DNA from: Albugo candida
Taxonomy: Eukaryota; Oomycota; Peronosporomycetes; Albuginales
Assembly: GCA_040437565.1 (NCBI GenBank)
Contig: JBDOQK010000052.1
Coordinates: forward strand, 62,001 to 126,000
Direction of reading: 5' to 3'
Length of the DNA: 64,000 nucleotides
In this document: in pieces, positions 1-10,315 of the stretch
How the letters are laid out: each line of letters starts with the position of its first letter
How positions within the stretch are numbered: the stretch's first letter is position 1
Notes under the pieces: model-generated
Databases searched by the model: none
Seen by the model: only the letters and a program-made list of their open reading frames with translations
What the model was told of the DNA's origin: nothing
Translations under genes and position numbers: made by a program

Positions 1-3000
1 AGATGGAAACGAGTCGATTGCGTTTTGTGACTTTGGGGCTTTTGCATTTACAAATTCGTTTCGGTTTTGGAGGACTTGAACTATTTTTCGTCTCGGCTTT
101 CGCATTGGATTTGGCTTTGGATTTGACTTCCGATTTCGTCGATTCGGTGGACGTGTCTTTGGAATGGAACACATAATTGCTCGGTTGGGTGCAGATCGTA
201 TTCCCAAGAATACGTTTCTCGACATCCCATGCGATTTGTGTCACTTGTAAGCCGCTGTCTTTGCTTCGGGCGGTAGTTGTTCTCTCCAAACCGCAATGTG
301 CACACATTTCATTCCCACTTTCTTCTTGAGCCGAAGATTTGCCTTCCAGGCGTACGGCCGCACTCTGACACATTTTGACGGGTCTCTCGACTTCGACTTT
401 GGATGGAGATGGAGCGGCTATGCGATCTCGCATCAGAGATGTGACGGTAGCTGCAATGTCACCGACGGGCGCGAGTTCCCACGTGAAAAGACCAGTCATA
501 TCTCGAGCTATAAAGCGGCAACATTGTGACTCCAGTGATCCAACAACGGTGACAATGATAGCGTTCATAAGAACAAATCGAAGTAAAACAGGTTGCTGTT
601 GTTCGTATTCTGTGTTTCCATTGCTCCATTCAACACAATTCGATGTCATTTGATCCATTCCCGTGGACGGGTATCCGTTCAAATGATGTAATAAGTGGAG
701 TAATAAGCCTTCAGCGGCTAAGGCGGTCTCCTCAAAGCATCGAAGCCACGTATCCGGCGTAACACTCGCATTCGACGTCAACGTTGCGTCTTGATCCAAT
801 GACGCACGCATTTGAAGTCCGACAAACAACAAAGGAATCGATAGTCTTCGATCTCTGATCCTCCGTTTTTCCACTTCTTTTTGCCACTCGCCTTCGGGTA
901 ACACACCAATCAAAGCGGCTTCAATGGCATCAAATAAGATCGTCTTGACATCGTTATCGTGAAGAATCTGTGGACGTGCCATGACCCATACTTTAAGACA
1001 GTCGAAAATACTCGAAGTTTTGTGAAAGATCAATTTCAATGTGGGATTCTCGCTCTTGCCCGTTGATGATTCCAATGACGGCGATGTCGTTGGCGAGCTT
1101 CGATTTCGTGAAGCGTCTGTTTTCTGCTTGCTGTGTCGCGAAGAATCGCGTGAGGATGTCGAGACACCAGTGGAACTACTGGAGCTCGTTGGTGCTCGGG
1201 AAGAGCTCTTTGGCTCACTGTGAATTGCATTCTTCTCGATCTCTGCCTGTACTTCAAAAGAAGCTTCTTCCACTTGCTGTTGTGCAAAAACAGCCAGTGT
1301 CATGACGATACGTTCTGTCAAGCTTCCAGGCTCTAATTCCGCGATAAAAGCATGATAATCGGTCGCTAAATCTTGCAGGATGTGAAGTGCGGTCATGGAG
1401 ATTGTGAAATCAGATGCTTGTGATGCGTCCAAAATGTGAATGATCCACGCACTCAGAAACCGCGACTCGACCCGTGGCGTTTGGTCGATAGGAATCGTCA
1501 GATTCATGGCGATGATCGAGTAAAGGCCCCATAAAGCGCGTTGTTGGATGCTTTCGATATCGGTGAATGGAAGTGTGCGTATCCTTACAAATATTCGACC
1601 GAGAATGACGTAACACGAGTCCTTGATCTCTGGCACTTTATCGATCAAAGCGATCCATTCGTCTTCCAGCAAATTTCGTTCATATGGAGACGCGGTGTCT
1701 GTGGATTGTCGCCATATTTCTTGTATCTTTTCCTTCCAATTCACTAAATCTTGATCCGCAAAGTGTTTGGGCGTCCCCAGGAGCGAGAATGCGACTTGTA
1801 GTGCTGCTTCCAGCTCTTTTGTCCATTCAGAAGTCTTGTATTTCGATCTCTCAGCTCGATCCGAAATGTTTTGAATAATCACGCGATCAATTGTGTGTAA
1901 GAACGCTGGAATCAATACATTCGTTCCGTCCAAATTCAGCGTAAATACCCGAGACGCTTGCTGTAAGACTGTCGAGACCACCAAACCCGACGACGATGTG
2001 ATTCCACAAAAGAGAATTCGCACTAGGAGAGCCGCATGTGATTTTGCAAGAGGATTCAGTGAGCGAACTGTGCACAATTTGCATAGAATGACCAAAGCCA
2101 CACATCGAGAATTGATCATTTCAGTGTGCTCAGACTCACACGCGGGAATGAACCAATTTCCAAACAGAGCGATCAAAGTGGACGGACTTATTGCTTGTAA
2201 CGCCGACTTTGATGCTTTGATGGATCTCCCTTTCACTGGAGCTTGCAATGGTGGAGCAATCGCTGTGTCGATCCATAACTCTATCAGTTGTAATAATCCT
2301 TGTAAGACGTGGTAATGAAGTGAAGGTGGTACCGATGCCATTGTGGCTGGAGGAAGCAAGTGGAGAACCCGATCTAAAAGTATCATAGCGTCGCGTGCGG
2401 TCTGAACCTTGGCACTTAAGAATGCTGAGGCGGATTGGATGTACCCTTGTCGTCGGTCTTTACTCCGTGTAGCATTGGACCCACTATCGTTCAAGGTTAA
2501 CGGATGCTCCGACGGAAGGAGAACTGTGCCTTCTGCTGTTGTTTTGAGTGTTCCTTGTCGTTGATCCAGTAGGTACATCACAAGACAGCTTGTAAAACGC
2601 AGTTCCCGACGCCAACAAGCGACAATCTCATTCTCCAAAACGATAAATTTCTGCTCGGATGAATGGATCAGCCAGCGCCGAATAGCCAGAACAAGCTCCA
2701 TCCAAACACTATTGGAGCAGCTGGCTCGATTGATGACATTGGAATGCATCCAGACGTGAAATGTGATAGCCAACATGGCGCTTAGAATCGTTCCTCCATG
2801 TATAGGATCGCGAAAAGCTGAGCAGTTTTCGATCGTTGAGAGAACGAATTTCCGGAGGTACATGTTTGTGTATTCATCCAAAGAGCGTTGTGCAATCACT
2901 TCCAGCAATTCGATACAATGAAGCAGTAATTTGGAGTCTTCCAATTGAACGGATGGATGAAATAATTGAGAAACGTGTGAGATCATCGCACGAACTGTCT

Positions 3001-4750
3001 CATTCATTTGTTGTTTCATTCCCATTGGAATGTATTGACTCGTTTCCATGCAAACGGCTCCATAGAATTTAATTGCATCCATAATCAAATCGCTGTCGCG
3101 GTACATAAATCGCTGTCGGAATGTTTCCATCACAACTTCTGCAAACTCGCGTTTCGACCAAATGATCTCCATACAGTCGTCTCGAGGACGCAATTTGAAC
3201 AGCCAACGGGCAACCACACGCTGAAAGCTACCAGGACAATGGTGGAAGAATCCAAATGTGTCGCCTTCTTCTTTGAGTCCCACTTTATGGCATACTTTTG
3301 GGTACAAAATTGGCATAAAAAAACGCATTATCAATTCACACCAAAACTCAAATCGGTCTGTTTCTGAGGCACTTGACGCTTTCCCATTGCTTGTCGAAGG
3401 GGATGGTGCTGTACTGGCGGGATTTTTGTCTTCTGTGGGTGCTGTCACGTTTCGATCCTTCTCGAGGCTCAAATCCATTAAGAAACGAAGCATATCGACG
3501 GGTTCTTCGGCTTGTGTGGGATTGGGACGTACCCAGCCTTCCACGTACGTTCCATCGTTCATGAATTTATCGGGTAACGAGTTTGTTGTGCCAGCAAATG
3601 GCGAGAAATCAATGCTTTCACGCATCAAATCGAGGTGGACACATGCTCTGGAGGACACACATTCATTGAAGAGTGATTGGAACACTTGTGCTCCTGTGGC
3701 TGCGGCAGGAAAAGAGCCCAAAGTCTCGCTAAATTCGCTGGTATTTCCCGCGGTATTGCGATGCGCGGTAGCGGTTGCATGCGGTTCAGTTTGGGTGGAA
3801 CCGGTCCCGAGATGCCCAGAACCGATGCCATTATTTCCGTTCGCGGATGTGTCGATGCCTGCGAAAGGGTATTCGCCGTTACTGTTTGCGACTTGAGTGA
3901 GTATCATTGTCGCTCCTGCGGTAGGGTGCATTTCCACGAGCTGAAATTGAGACAAGGATCGCATTGCGTCTGTATATAATGCGAGACATCGAAACGCATA
4001 TTTTTTGATAATAGAATGATTCTCTCGTTGAAGTAATTTCAAAAATAAGAGCGAGAATCCATTTTTTTTCCATCCGGTTCGAATTAGATCCCGATTATTA
4101 CGTATCAAGATCTCTAGCCCTTCAAAAACATCTGTCCAATCATCGACGTCCAAGACTTGCTTTTTTTGCCGAATTTTTCGAAATGTCACATTCTCATGAG
4201 GAGTGTACATGGACTCCATCTCTGTGATACAATCATTCACCACGAGAAAGAAAATAGATGCGTTTCCTGGATCGCTCCAAAAATCTTTTAATATTCGACG
4301 AACAGCAAGCGCCGTTGGGTTCATTGCGACTGCGTCATTCTCAATGTTGGCGTCCTTGTTCTCATGATGCGTTTCTTGTGACCCTAAAAGTGTTGTCTCA
4401 GAAGAGTACAGCGCGTTTGTGAGATTCAACTTTGACGCGCTTCCGCCTGTTAATGCGGTGACCGCCATTCCGACAAGATTTGCCGCTCCGCTTTCTTGAA
4501 TTGGATTTTTCAGGAAATCCAAGACATTTCGAAGGCGTTTACGTGGTGGGCGATCTGAAGTATAGAATTTAGAGAGTTTTTTTGTGTATTCGGGAGGATC
4601 TCTTCGTCCGCTTGAGATAGAAGGAGCGCCGGGAGGGGTGGTGTTGGAAGCACTTGTGTTAGATACCGAAAAGCCCGTACCGTTATTGCTTCCTCCACCG
4701 CTCGATCCTGTCTGACTGATATTTGCATTCTCTCCTCGACGCATTTCCAT
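1..4750 (-). CDS. RalGAP-alpha-like protein, N-terminal 1583 codons (partial)
   Basis: A single uninterrupted reading frame runs from the ATG at 4750 off the left edge of the window. The first 100 residues are low complexity (Gly/Ser/Asn). From about residue 130 the protein is helical-repeat-like. A stretch around residues 185-225 (a segment reading DWTDVFEGLEILIRNNRDLI) resembles the N-terminal region of Ral GTPase-activating protein subunit alpha and tuberin relatives, and later blocks (e.g. ALHILQDLATDYHAFIAELE) fit the same helical scaffold. In that family the catalytic Rap/RalGAP domain sits at the C terminus, so it would lie beyond position 1 and cannot be checked. Expected role from the family: the large subunit of a GAP that switches off Ral/Rap-type small GTPases. 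The tail just inside the window is Lys/Ser-rich. No intron is seen in 4.75 kb. Another large HEAT-repeat protein is possible; the open frame itself is certain. Confidence 0.6.
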   Translation of the reverse strand, partial: MEMRRGENANISQTGSSGGGSNNGTGFSVSNTSASNTTPPGAPSISSGRRDPPEYTKKLSKFYTSDRPPRKRLRNVLDFLKNPIQESGAANLVGMAVTALTGGSASKLNLTNALYSSETTLLGSQETHHENKDANIENDAVAMNPTALAVRRILKDFWSDPGNASIFFLVVNDCITEMESMYTPHENVTFRKIRQKKQVLDVDDWTDVFEGLEILIRNNRDLIRTGWKKNGFSLLFLKLLQRENHSIIKKYAFRCLALYTDAMRSLSQFQLVEMHPTAGATMILTQVANSNGEYPFAGIDTSANGNNGIGSGHLGTGSTQTEPHATATAHRNTAGNTSEFSETLGSFPAAATGAQVFQSLFNECVSSRACVHLDLMRESIDFSPFAGTTNSLPDKFMNDGTYVEGWVRPNPTQAEEPVDMLRFLMDLSLEKDRNVTAPTEDKNPASTAPSPSTSNGKASSASETDRFEFWCELIMRFFMPILYPKVCHKVGLKEEGDTFGFFHHCPGSFQRVVARWLFKLRPRDDCMEIIWSKREFAEVVMETFRQRFMYRDSDLIMDAIKFYGAVCMETSQYIPMGMKQQMNETVRAMISHVSQLFHPSVQLEDSKLLLHCIELLEVIAQRSLDEYTNMYLRKFVLSTIENCSAFRDPIHGGTILSAMLAITFHVWMHSNVINRASCSNSVWMELVLAIRRWLIHSSEQKFIVLENEIVACWRRELRFTSCLVMYLLDQRQGTLKTTAEGTVLLPSEHPLTLNDSGSNATRSKDRRQGYIQSASAFLSAKVQTARDAMILLDRVLHLLPPATMASVPPSLHYHVLQGLLQLIELWIDTAIAPPLQAPVKGRSIKASKSALQAISPSTLIALFGNWFIPACESEHTEMINSRCVALVILCKLCTVRSLNPLAKSHAALLVRILFCGITSSSGLVVSTVLQQASRVFTLNLDGTNVLIPAFLHTIDRVIIQNISDRAERSKYKTSEWTKELEAALQVAFSLLGTPKHFADQDLVNWKEKIQEIWRQSTDTASPYERNLLEDEWIALIDKVPEIKDSCYVILGRIFVRIRTLPFTDIESIQQRALWGLYSIIAMNLTIPIDQTPRVESRFLSAWIIHILDASQASDFTISMTALHILQDLATDYHAFIAELEPGSLTERIVMTLAVFAQQQVEEASFEVQAEIEKNAIHSEPKSSSRAPTSSSSSTGVSTSSRDSSRHSKQKTDASRNRSSPTTSPSLESSTGKSENPTLKLIFHKTSSIFDCLKVWVMARPQILHDNDVKTILFDAIEAALIGVLPEGEWQKEVEKRRIRDRRLSIPLLFVGLQMRASLDQDATLTSNASVTPDTWLRCFEETALAAEGLLLHLLHHLNGYPSTGMDQMTSNCVEWSNGNTEYEQQQPVLLRFVLMNAIIVTVVGSLESQCCRFIARDMTGLFTWELAPVGDIAATVTSLMRDRIAAPSPSKVEVERPVKMCQSAAVRLEGKSSAQEESGNEMCAHCGLERTTTARSKDSGLQVTQIAWDVEKRILGNTICTQPSNYVFHSKDTSTESTKSEVKSKAKSNAKAETKNSSSPPKPKRICKCKSPKVTKRNRLVSI

Positions 4751-4824
4751 TTTTCAGCCAAAAGTTGCACCAACTAGTCAAGGTCGTGTGAATGTCGTAA
4801 CAAAGTAAAAAATACTTGCTCGAA

Positions 4825-4834
4825 ATACCGGTAT
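4825..4834. promoter_or_regulatory. Palindrome ATACCGGTAT upstream of the RalGAP-like gene
   Basis: A perfect 10-bp palindrome lies 75 bp upstream of the RalGAP-like ATG. The same ACCGGT core occurs as an 11-bp-phased pair upstream of NVL/MTHFR and of the PP4-like gene. Only one copy is visible here; the 100-N gap at 4848-4947 begins 13 bp further on. Regulatory function is inferred from repetition at gene starts only. Confidence 0.4.
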
Positions 4835-4947
4835 GTTGTCAGTTTTANNNNNNNNNNNNNNNNNNNNNNNNNNNNNNNNNNNNNNNNNNNNNNNNNNNNN
4901 NNNNNNNNNNNNNNNNNNNNNNNNNNNNNNNNNNNNNNNNNNNNNNN

Positions 4948-7249
4948 TAGCATCATCGGGCAAAATGGCTTCAGTACCGACTGCTTCCTGCGCGGATGCT
5001 AGCGACGCTCGTGTTTTTCGAAGATTCTTTCTCATCTTCTCATACATTCGCTGGTTGGATCGAGATACGGACGGGAAAACGTGGTCAAATGCTTGATGGA
5101 AATGAGTTTGGGAGATACGAAGATGGCACGGATCCAATGCGTGCAAATCAGCATCACGTAGAGCAGCCAAACCAGCTTCACGAACGAGAGCACTGATATC
5201 AGCTCCACTGAATCCATCACAACGATGGTCTGAAGCGATAGATGAGAGGCAAATGGATGGGTCTAGACGGCATCGTCTCGTGACGGTTTGAAGTATCGAC
5301 AAGCGATCCTCTGGAATCGGAAGTGGGACGTATAATAGCTTATCGAGACGGCCAGGTCGCAGCATTGCTGGATCAATTATATCAGGTCGGTTAGTCGCAG
5401 CGATCACGAATACATTTTTTCGACTGTCTAATCCATCCATTTCGGTCAGTAGTTGGTTTACAACACGTTCCGTGACGCTACTGCCGCTGTCGTAACTCGT
5501 CCCATTGGAACGACGAGGACACAATGCATCAAGCTCGTCAAAGAAAATGACGCATGGAGATGAAGCTCTTGCACGCTGAAACACTTGACGTACCGCACGC
5601 TCCGACTCTCCGACATACTTGTCTAGAAGCTCAGGGCCTTTGATACTGATGAAATTTGCTTCACTTTCATTTGCGATAGCTTTTGCTAGTAGTGTTTTAC
5701 CACATCCAGGAGGGCCATAGAGTAACACACCCGCAGGCATTTCGAGACCGAGAGCCTCAAACCGCTCTGGGTGGCGAATTGGATGCAAAATTGAGACCAC
5801 CAACTCATCACGAACCGCTGCCAGTGCACCAATGTCAGCCCAACTCACATCGGATGTCGTTGCAAAGCCTTCCCGTTTGGAACTTGGCTGGACTTTTTGT
5901 ATTGCCGCAAGAAAATCCGTCATATTAATCCTCAACGGCTCCAATTGTGCAGGTGTGAAAGGAGTAACAAGCGATCTGAAATTGTCATGCACGGAATCAT
6001 TCGCGGTGGTCTCATCTTTTGTGGAGGTAGAAGCACTGGATTCATCATTTTCATCAGCGGGCTCCGATACACTGATCATCGTCGTAAAGATCCGATTCAC
6101 AGCGATGACAGCAGCTTCCTTAGTGAGCGAAACGAGATCCGCACCCACATACCCTGGAGTCTTGCGTGCGATTTCGTGAAAGTCGAAATCCCCATCCAGT
6201 CTCATTTTACCAGCAAGTTTTTGAAGTATCGACATCCTTGCAAATTCATCGGGAATCCCCAAGCAAATCTCACGATCAAAACGACCAGCTCGTCGAAGTG
6301 CCGAATCCAACGCATCTGGACGATTGGTAGCACCGATTATCAAGACAGGTTTACCTCCGGTATTCTCAAGCGATAAAGAATCAATCGAAGTCAGCAACTG
6401 AGCCACAATTCGTCTTTCCATTCCTCGTTGTGCAGTTTCACGTTTGGGAGTGATCGCGTCAATCTCATCAATAAAGACAATTGCTGGCGCATTCTTCACA
6501 GCTTCTTGGAACAATTCACGCACTTTTTGCTCCGATTCTCCCGACATTCCCGATACTATCTCTGGAGCTGAAATGCGTATAAAGGCTGCACCAGATTCCC
6601 CCGCAATGGAGTTGGCAAGCATTGTTTTTCCCGTCCCAGGCGGTCCATGAAGCAAGATTCCTCGTGGTGGCTCAACGCCGAGATGCACGTATACTTCCGG
6701 GTGGGTCAATGGATACTCAATCAGCTCTTTTACTTCTTGCAAAATCGCGTGGATACCTCCAAAATCAGAGTATCGTGTTCGCGGACGCTCAACCAAGTAC
6801 GAACTGTCGACCGTGTCCGAGCCAATCTCATTCACCGCATCGCCATCATCTCGTTTATGTTTCTTGGCTCGATTTCGCTTCATCTTTTTCGCTAACGTTC
6901 CCACCGGTTTTGGGTCCGGTACAGACGGAAGATTGGCCGCGTAATTCGCACGAATGGAAGCATTCAGCGCACCAGAGGATTTCTGGATCGCTTGGACCTT
7001 TGTATCATGTTCCGACGCAAATTGCTCGTCTGAATCAACGGATGCTATCCTTGCGCGTTTCTTCTCTTCTTGTGCATTGGCGTAGACGCGATGGATGAGC
7101 GTTTTCAGCACAGATTTCGGTTTTCTGGCGTATTCTTTGTACGAGTCAATAAGATGATGAAGCACAGTCTCTTCCAGTGGTAGTGTCTTGTGCTCTTGTT
7201 CGTAAAGAGTGAGAAAACGACGCGTATGGAAGGATACTTTGGCTTGCAT
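4948..7249 (-). CDS. NVL/Rix7-like double AAA ATPase (ribosome biogenesis), 3' end in gap
   Basis: This is a type II AAA+ ATPase of the NVL/Rix7 group, which uses ATP to strip assembly factors from pre-60S ribosomes in the nucleolus. An N-terminal helical region is followed by a basic stretch ([13 protein letters not shown]) that looks like a nuclear signal. AAA domain 1 has Walker A GPPGTGKT and Walker B VFIDEID; domain 2 has Walker A GPPGCGKT and Walker B IFFDELD. Both have the following NR-type sensor (ATNRPD). I take the start at the ATG at 7249; the frame opens four codons earlier but without an ATG. The end is lost in the 100-N gap at 4848-4947. The in-frame sequence beyond the gap is probably not part of the protein. 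The start faces MTHFR across 59 bp. Cdc48/p97 is less likely because no N-terminal double-psi barrel is seen. Confidence 0.88.
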
Positions 7250-7308
7250 GGCGCCACTCAATCGGAGTATACCGGTACTCCACCGGTATTCCTCGCATTA
7301 CGCTATCA
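7250..7308. promoter_or_regulatory. 59-bp divergent promoter with paired ACCGGTA palindromes
   Basis: The whole interval between the start codons of the NVL-like gene and MTHFR is 59 bp. It contains TACCGGTAC (7270-7278) and ACCGGTAT (7282-7289). The CCGG centres are 11 bp apart, about one helical turn. The same arrangement, with a different 3-bp spacer, lies just upstream of the PP4-like start (17520-17539). Both genes must initiate transcription in or very near this interval unless the 5' UTRs overlap the opposite coding sequence. Confidence 0.5.
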
Positions 7309-9968
7309 ATGTCGCGAATCATTACATCCATCCAGTCGACGTATCAGCAGCACTCGGACCTCACACACAAGTCCACGGCACGTCCTCGTCCCACAATCTC
7401 CTTTGAATACTTTCCGGCGAAAACGGAAGATGGGATTTTCAATCTTTTGAATCGAATTGAAGAAATGGGCTTTACGCTCCAGCCAACATTTGTGACGTTA
7501 ACGTGGCGTTCTGCGTTCAAAGATGCGTCCTTATGGCTCCGTATCGGTGCACATATTCAAAAGTGCTTTGAGCTGAACGTTTTGATGCATCTTACATGCC
7601 ACTTATCGCGGGAATCCATTAGAGAGATCCTCATACAAGCTCGAGAAATGGGAATTTGCAATATCTTGGCACTTCGTGGAGATCCGCCAATTGGAAAAGA
7701 TCGCTGGGTAGCTAATCGTGATGGATTCAATAACGCTGTGGATCTCATTCAATTCATTCGGCAAGAGCATGGAGATTACTTTTGTATCGCGTGTGCAGGA
7801 TACCCCGAAGTCCATACGGAAGCATGGAATCAGCCAGAGTATTTGCCGCCTTCCAAAGAAGCCAAGAGTCTGGACCTTGAGCGACTCAAGATGAAGCAAG
7901 ACGCTGGAGCTGATTTCATCATCACACAATTCTTCTTTGACGTTGACAATTTACTTTGTTGGGTTCAAGACTGCCGTACAGCTGGTATCACGATTCCGAT
8001 ACTCCCGGGGTATCTCCCGATCCAAAATTATAATTCGTTTGTAAAGTTCACACAATGGTGCAAGACTCGCGTTCCCGGAACAATATTGAAGACATTGGAC
8101 ACGATACAGAACGATGATACTGCGGTGAAAGAGTATGGGACTCGACTGGCGATTGAAACGTGTGAGAGAATACTGAAAGCCGGAATACCTTCTCTCCATT
8201 TCTACACAATGAATTTGGCTACTACAGTCACCAAAATACTTTGTGGACTCGATTTAATTCCCAGTCCGAGTGAGCGCGAGCTTCCATGGCACACGACGAT
8301 ACTACGACGTAATGTGACCAAAGCTGTTGCGGGAAAGTCAAACAGCGAGCTCAATGAGAAGCAAATGCGTCACATCTCCGACGGGGATCGAGAAAGCAAT
8401 GGACATTTACGAAAAAGCAAAGATGAGCGTGTCCGTCCGATTTTCTGGTCTAATCGTCAAGCTAGTTATATCGCGAGAACTTCAGGTTGGGACGACTACC
8501 CAAATGGACGCTGGGGTGATCGCACAAGTCCTGCTTATGGAGAGATCTCTGAGTATTATTTGGCATTCAAGCGACCAAAGTTGAATCGTTTGGAAATGTG
8601 GGGAAAGCCTGCATCGGAATCTGACGTCTGGAATGTATTTGTTCGTTTTTTGTCGGGACAAGTCACCCAGCTGCCGTGGTGTGAACAAGCATTATCCAAA
8701 GAAAGCTCCTTCATTCGAGAAAAGCTGAAATGGATCAATCAACATGGTTTCTTGACGATCAATAGCCAGCCGCGTGTGAATGGCGCGTCTTCCAGAGACT
8801 CTGCTGTTGGATGGGGTGGTGCTGATGGATTTGTGTTCCAGAAAGCATACGTGGAATTCTTTTGCTCGCCGTTGTGGATCCACAAACTCTTGAAGGCAAT
8901 GGAAGCCTACCCGACACTTTCGTATCACGCTTTGGATCGTCAAGGGAACGAATTTCGAAATAAACCTGCGGNNNNNNNNNNNNNNNNNNNNNNNNNNNNN
9001 NNNNNNNNNNNNNNNNNNNNNNNNNNNNNNNNNNNNNNNNNNNNNNNNNNNNNNNNNNNNNNNNNNNNNNNTTTGTTCGTTTTTTGTCGGGACAAGTCAC
9101 CCAGCTGCCGTGGTGTGAACAAGCATTATCCAAAGAAAGCTCCTTCATTCGAGAAAAGCTGAAATGGATCAATCAACATGGTTTCTTGACGATCAATAGC
9201 CAGCCGCGTGTGAATGGCGCGTCTTCCAGAGACTCTGCTGTTGGATGGGGTGGTGCTGATGGATTTGTGTTCCAGAAAGCATACGTGGAATTCTTTTGCT
9301 CGCCGTTGTGGATCCACAAACTCTTGAAGGCAATGGAAGCCTACCCGACACTTTCGTATCACGCTTTGGATCGTCAAGGGAACGAATTTCGAAATAAACC
9401 TGCGGATAGTGTCACCGCAGTCACGTGGGGAGTCTTCCCTGGAAGAGAAGTTCTCCAGCCAACGATTGTGGATACCAGCAGTTTTGGAGCGTGGAAGGAT
9501 GAAGCATTCGAATTGTGGCAGACACAATGGGCAACTTTGTACGAGAAAGACTCCGAGACGTTCCAAGTGATCCAAGCCATTTGCTCTTCGTATTTCCTGG
9601 TCAACATTGTCGATCATGATTACACAAACGGTACGTTCCAATGCGACAGATACATCAAGTCGTACTGAATTGAATTTGATTCTTCCATAGAAAACAGCGA
9701 TATTTTTCGAATTTTCACGCAGCTCATTGCCGATGAAATGAGTAAGGAAGCCCTTCACGATCGAATGTTTGATTTGGAGCATACAAATGAACGTCTCCAC
9801 GAGAATGTCACTCAATTGATCCATTTACAGGATACTTTGATGGGCGATTTGAAGCAGGCTCACGCTGGAATGGAGTCTTTACGACGAGAGAATGACACAC
9901 TTGCACTTCGAGTACGTCAATTGGAATCACAGCTCGCTAGTCCGCAAACACGATCGATCTTCACGTAG
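7309..9968 (+). CDS. Methylenetetrahydrofolate reductase (MTHFR)
   Basis: This enzyme reduces 5,10-methylene-THF to 5-methyl-THF, supplying methyl groups for methionine synthesis in the cytosol. The N-terminal two thirds of the sequence is the FAD/NAD(P)H-binding TIM barrel (ISFEYFPAKTEDG near the start, LALRGDPP, AGYPEVHTEA, DAGADFIITQFFFD). It is followed by a charged linker and the eukaryotic C-terminal regulatory domain. A 60-bp GT-AG intron lies at 9631-9690; splicing restores the family's FLVN.VD segment and continues it. The 100-N gap at 8972-9071 is flanked by two identical 334-bp copies (8638-8971 and 9072-9405). Reading them once gives an in-frame protein of about 721 residues. Unusually, the last ~75 residues form a heptad-rich coiled coil (e.g. 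LEHTNERLHENVTQLIHL) extending past the end of animal MTHFR. It shares the 59-bp promoter with the NVL-like gene. Confidence 0.93.
8638..9405. repeat. Assembly gap with unmerged 334-bp flanks
   Basis: The 334 bp before the N run (8638-8971) recur identically after it (9072-9405), inside MTHFR. Codon phase is the same in both copies, so the genomic truth is almost certainly one copy and no gap. Confidence 0.93.
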
Positions 9969-10315
9969 CGCACAGTTGATAAGTGGTACTTTGTTCAATG
10001 TATACGGTTGTGATGTTGAATCGATGTGGTGAATGCATTGACTCCATTGTGTGCTTCCACGACACAATCGACAAGCCAAATTGACACGAGGAACGCTTGG
10101 AGGTGGTAGGAGACGATTCTCATCGGGTACGGAGCTCTGTCTCTGCGTGAATACTCTGATATCGATTCAAGACGCTCTCCCGATTCAAAAGGTTGTCATG
10201 AAGGCTTCCACCCACTCGATCCCTACAGCACGTATTCCATCTCACTTGTCGTAAAGCTCTCTTCCATCATGTACCATGATTTCGCGGTCTGTTGGGAGAT
10301 ACAGAATCCTTACAC
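9969..10315. other. Convergent intergenic region, no gene seen
   Basis: About 350 bp lie between the 3' ends of MTHFR (+) and the eIF4G-like gene (-). A short minus-strand frame with paired cysteines (LACRLCRGSTQW) is present but has no start, no convincing splice link to the upstream exons and no recognisable family. It could be 3' UTR or an unrecognised extra exon. Confidence 0.4.

Noticed and set aside
1-4750. Many short plus-strand frames
   Set aside because: They lie opposite one long open minus-strand frame with protein-like composition; they are antisense shadows.
4778-4847. In-frame extension of the NVL-like protein beyond the gap
   Set aside because: The sequence has no family resemblance, lies next to the RalGAP promoter palindrome, and the gap length is arbitrary.
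8638-9405. True tandem duplication inside MTHFR
   Set aside because: The copies are identical, separated by exactly 100 N, and the same pattern occurs at eight other gaps; an assembly overlap is simpler.
10020-10130. Minus-strand Cys-pair frame as an extra zinc-finger exon of the eIF4G-like gene
   Set aside because: No convincing splice sites join it to the MIF4G exons, and it overlaps the MTHFR 3' end.
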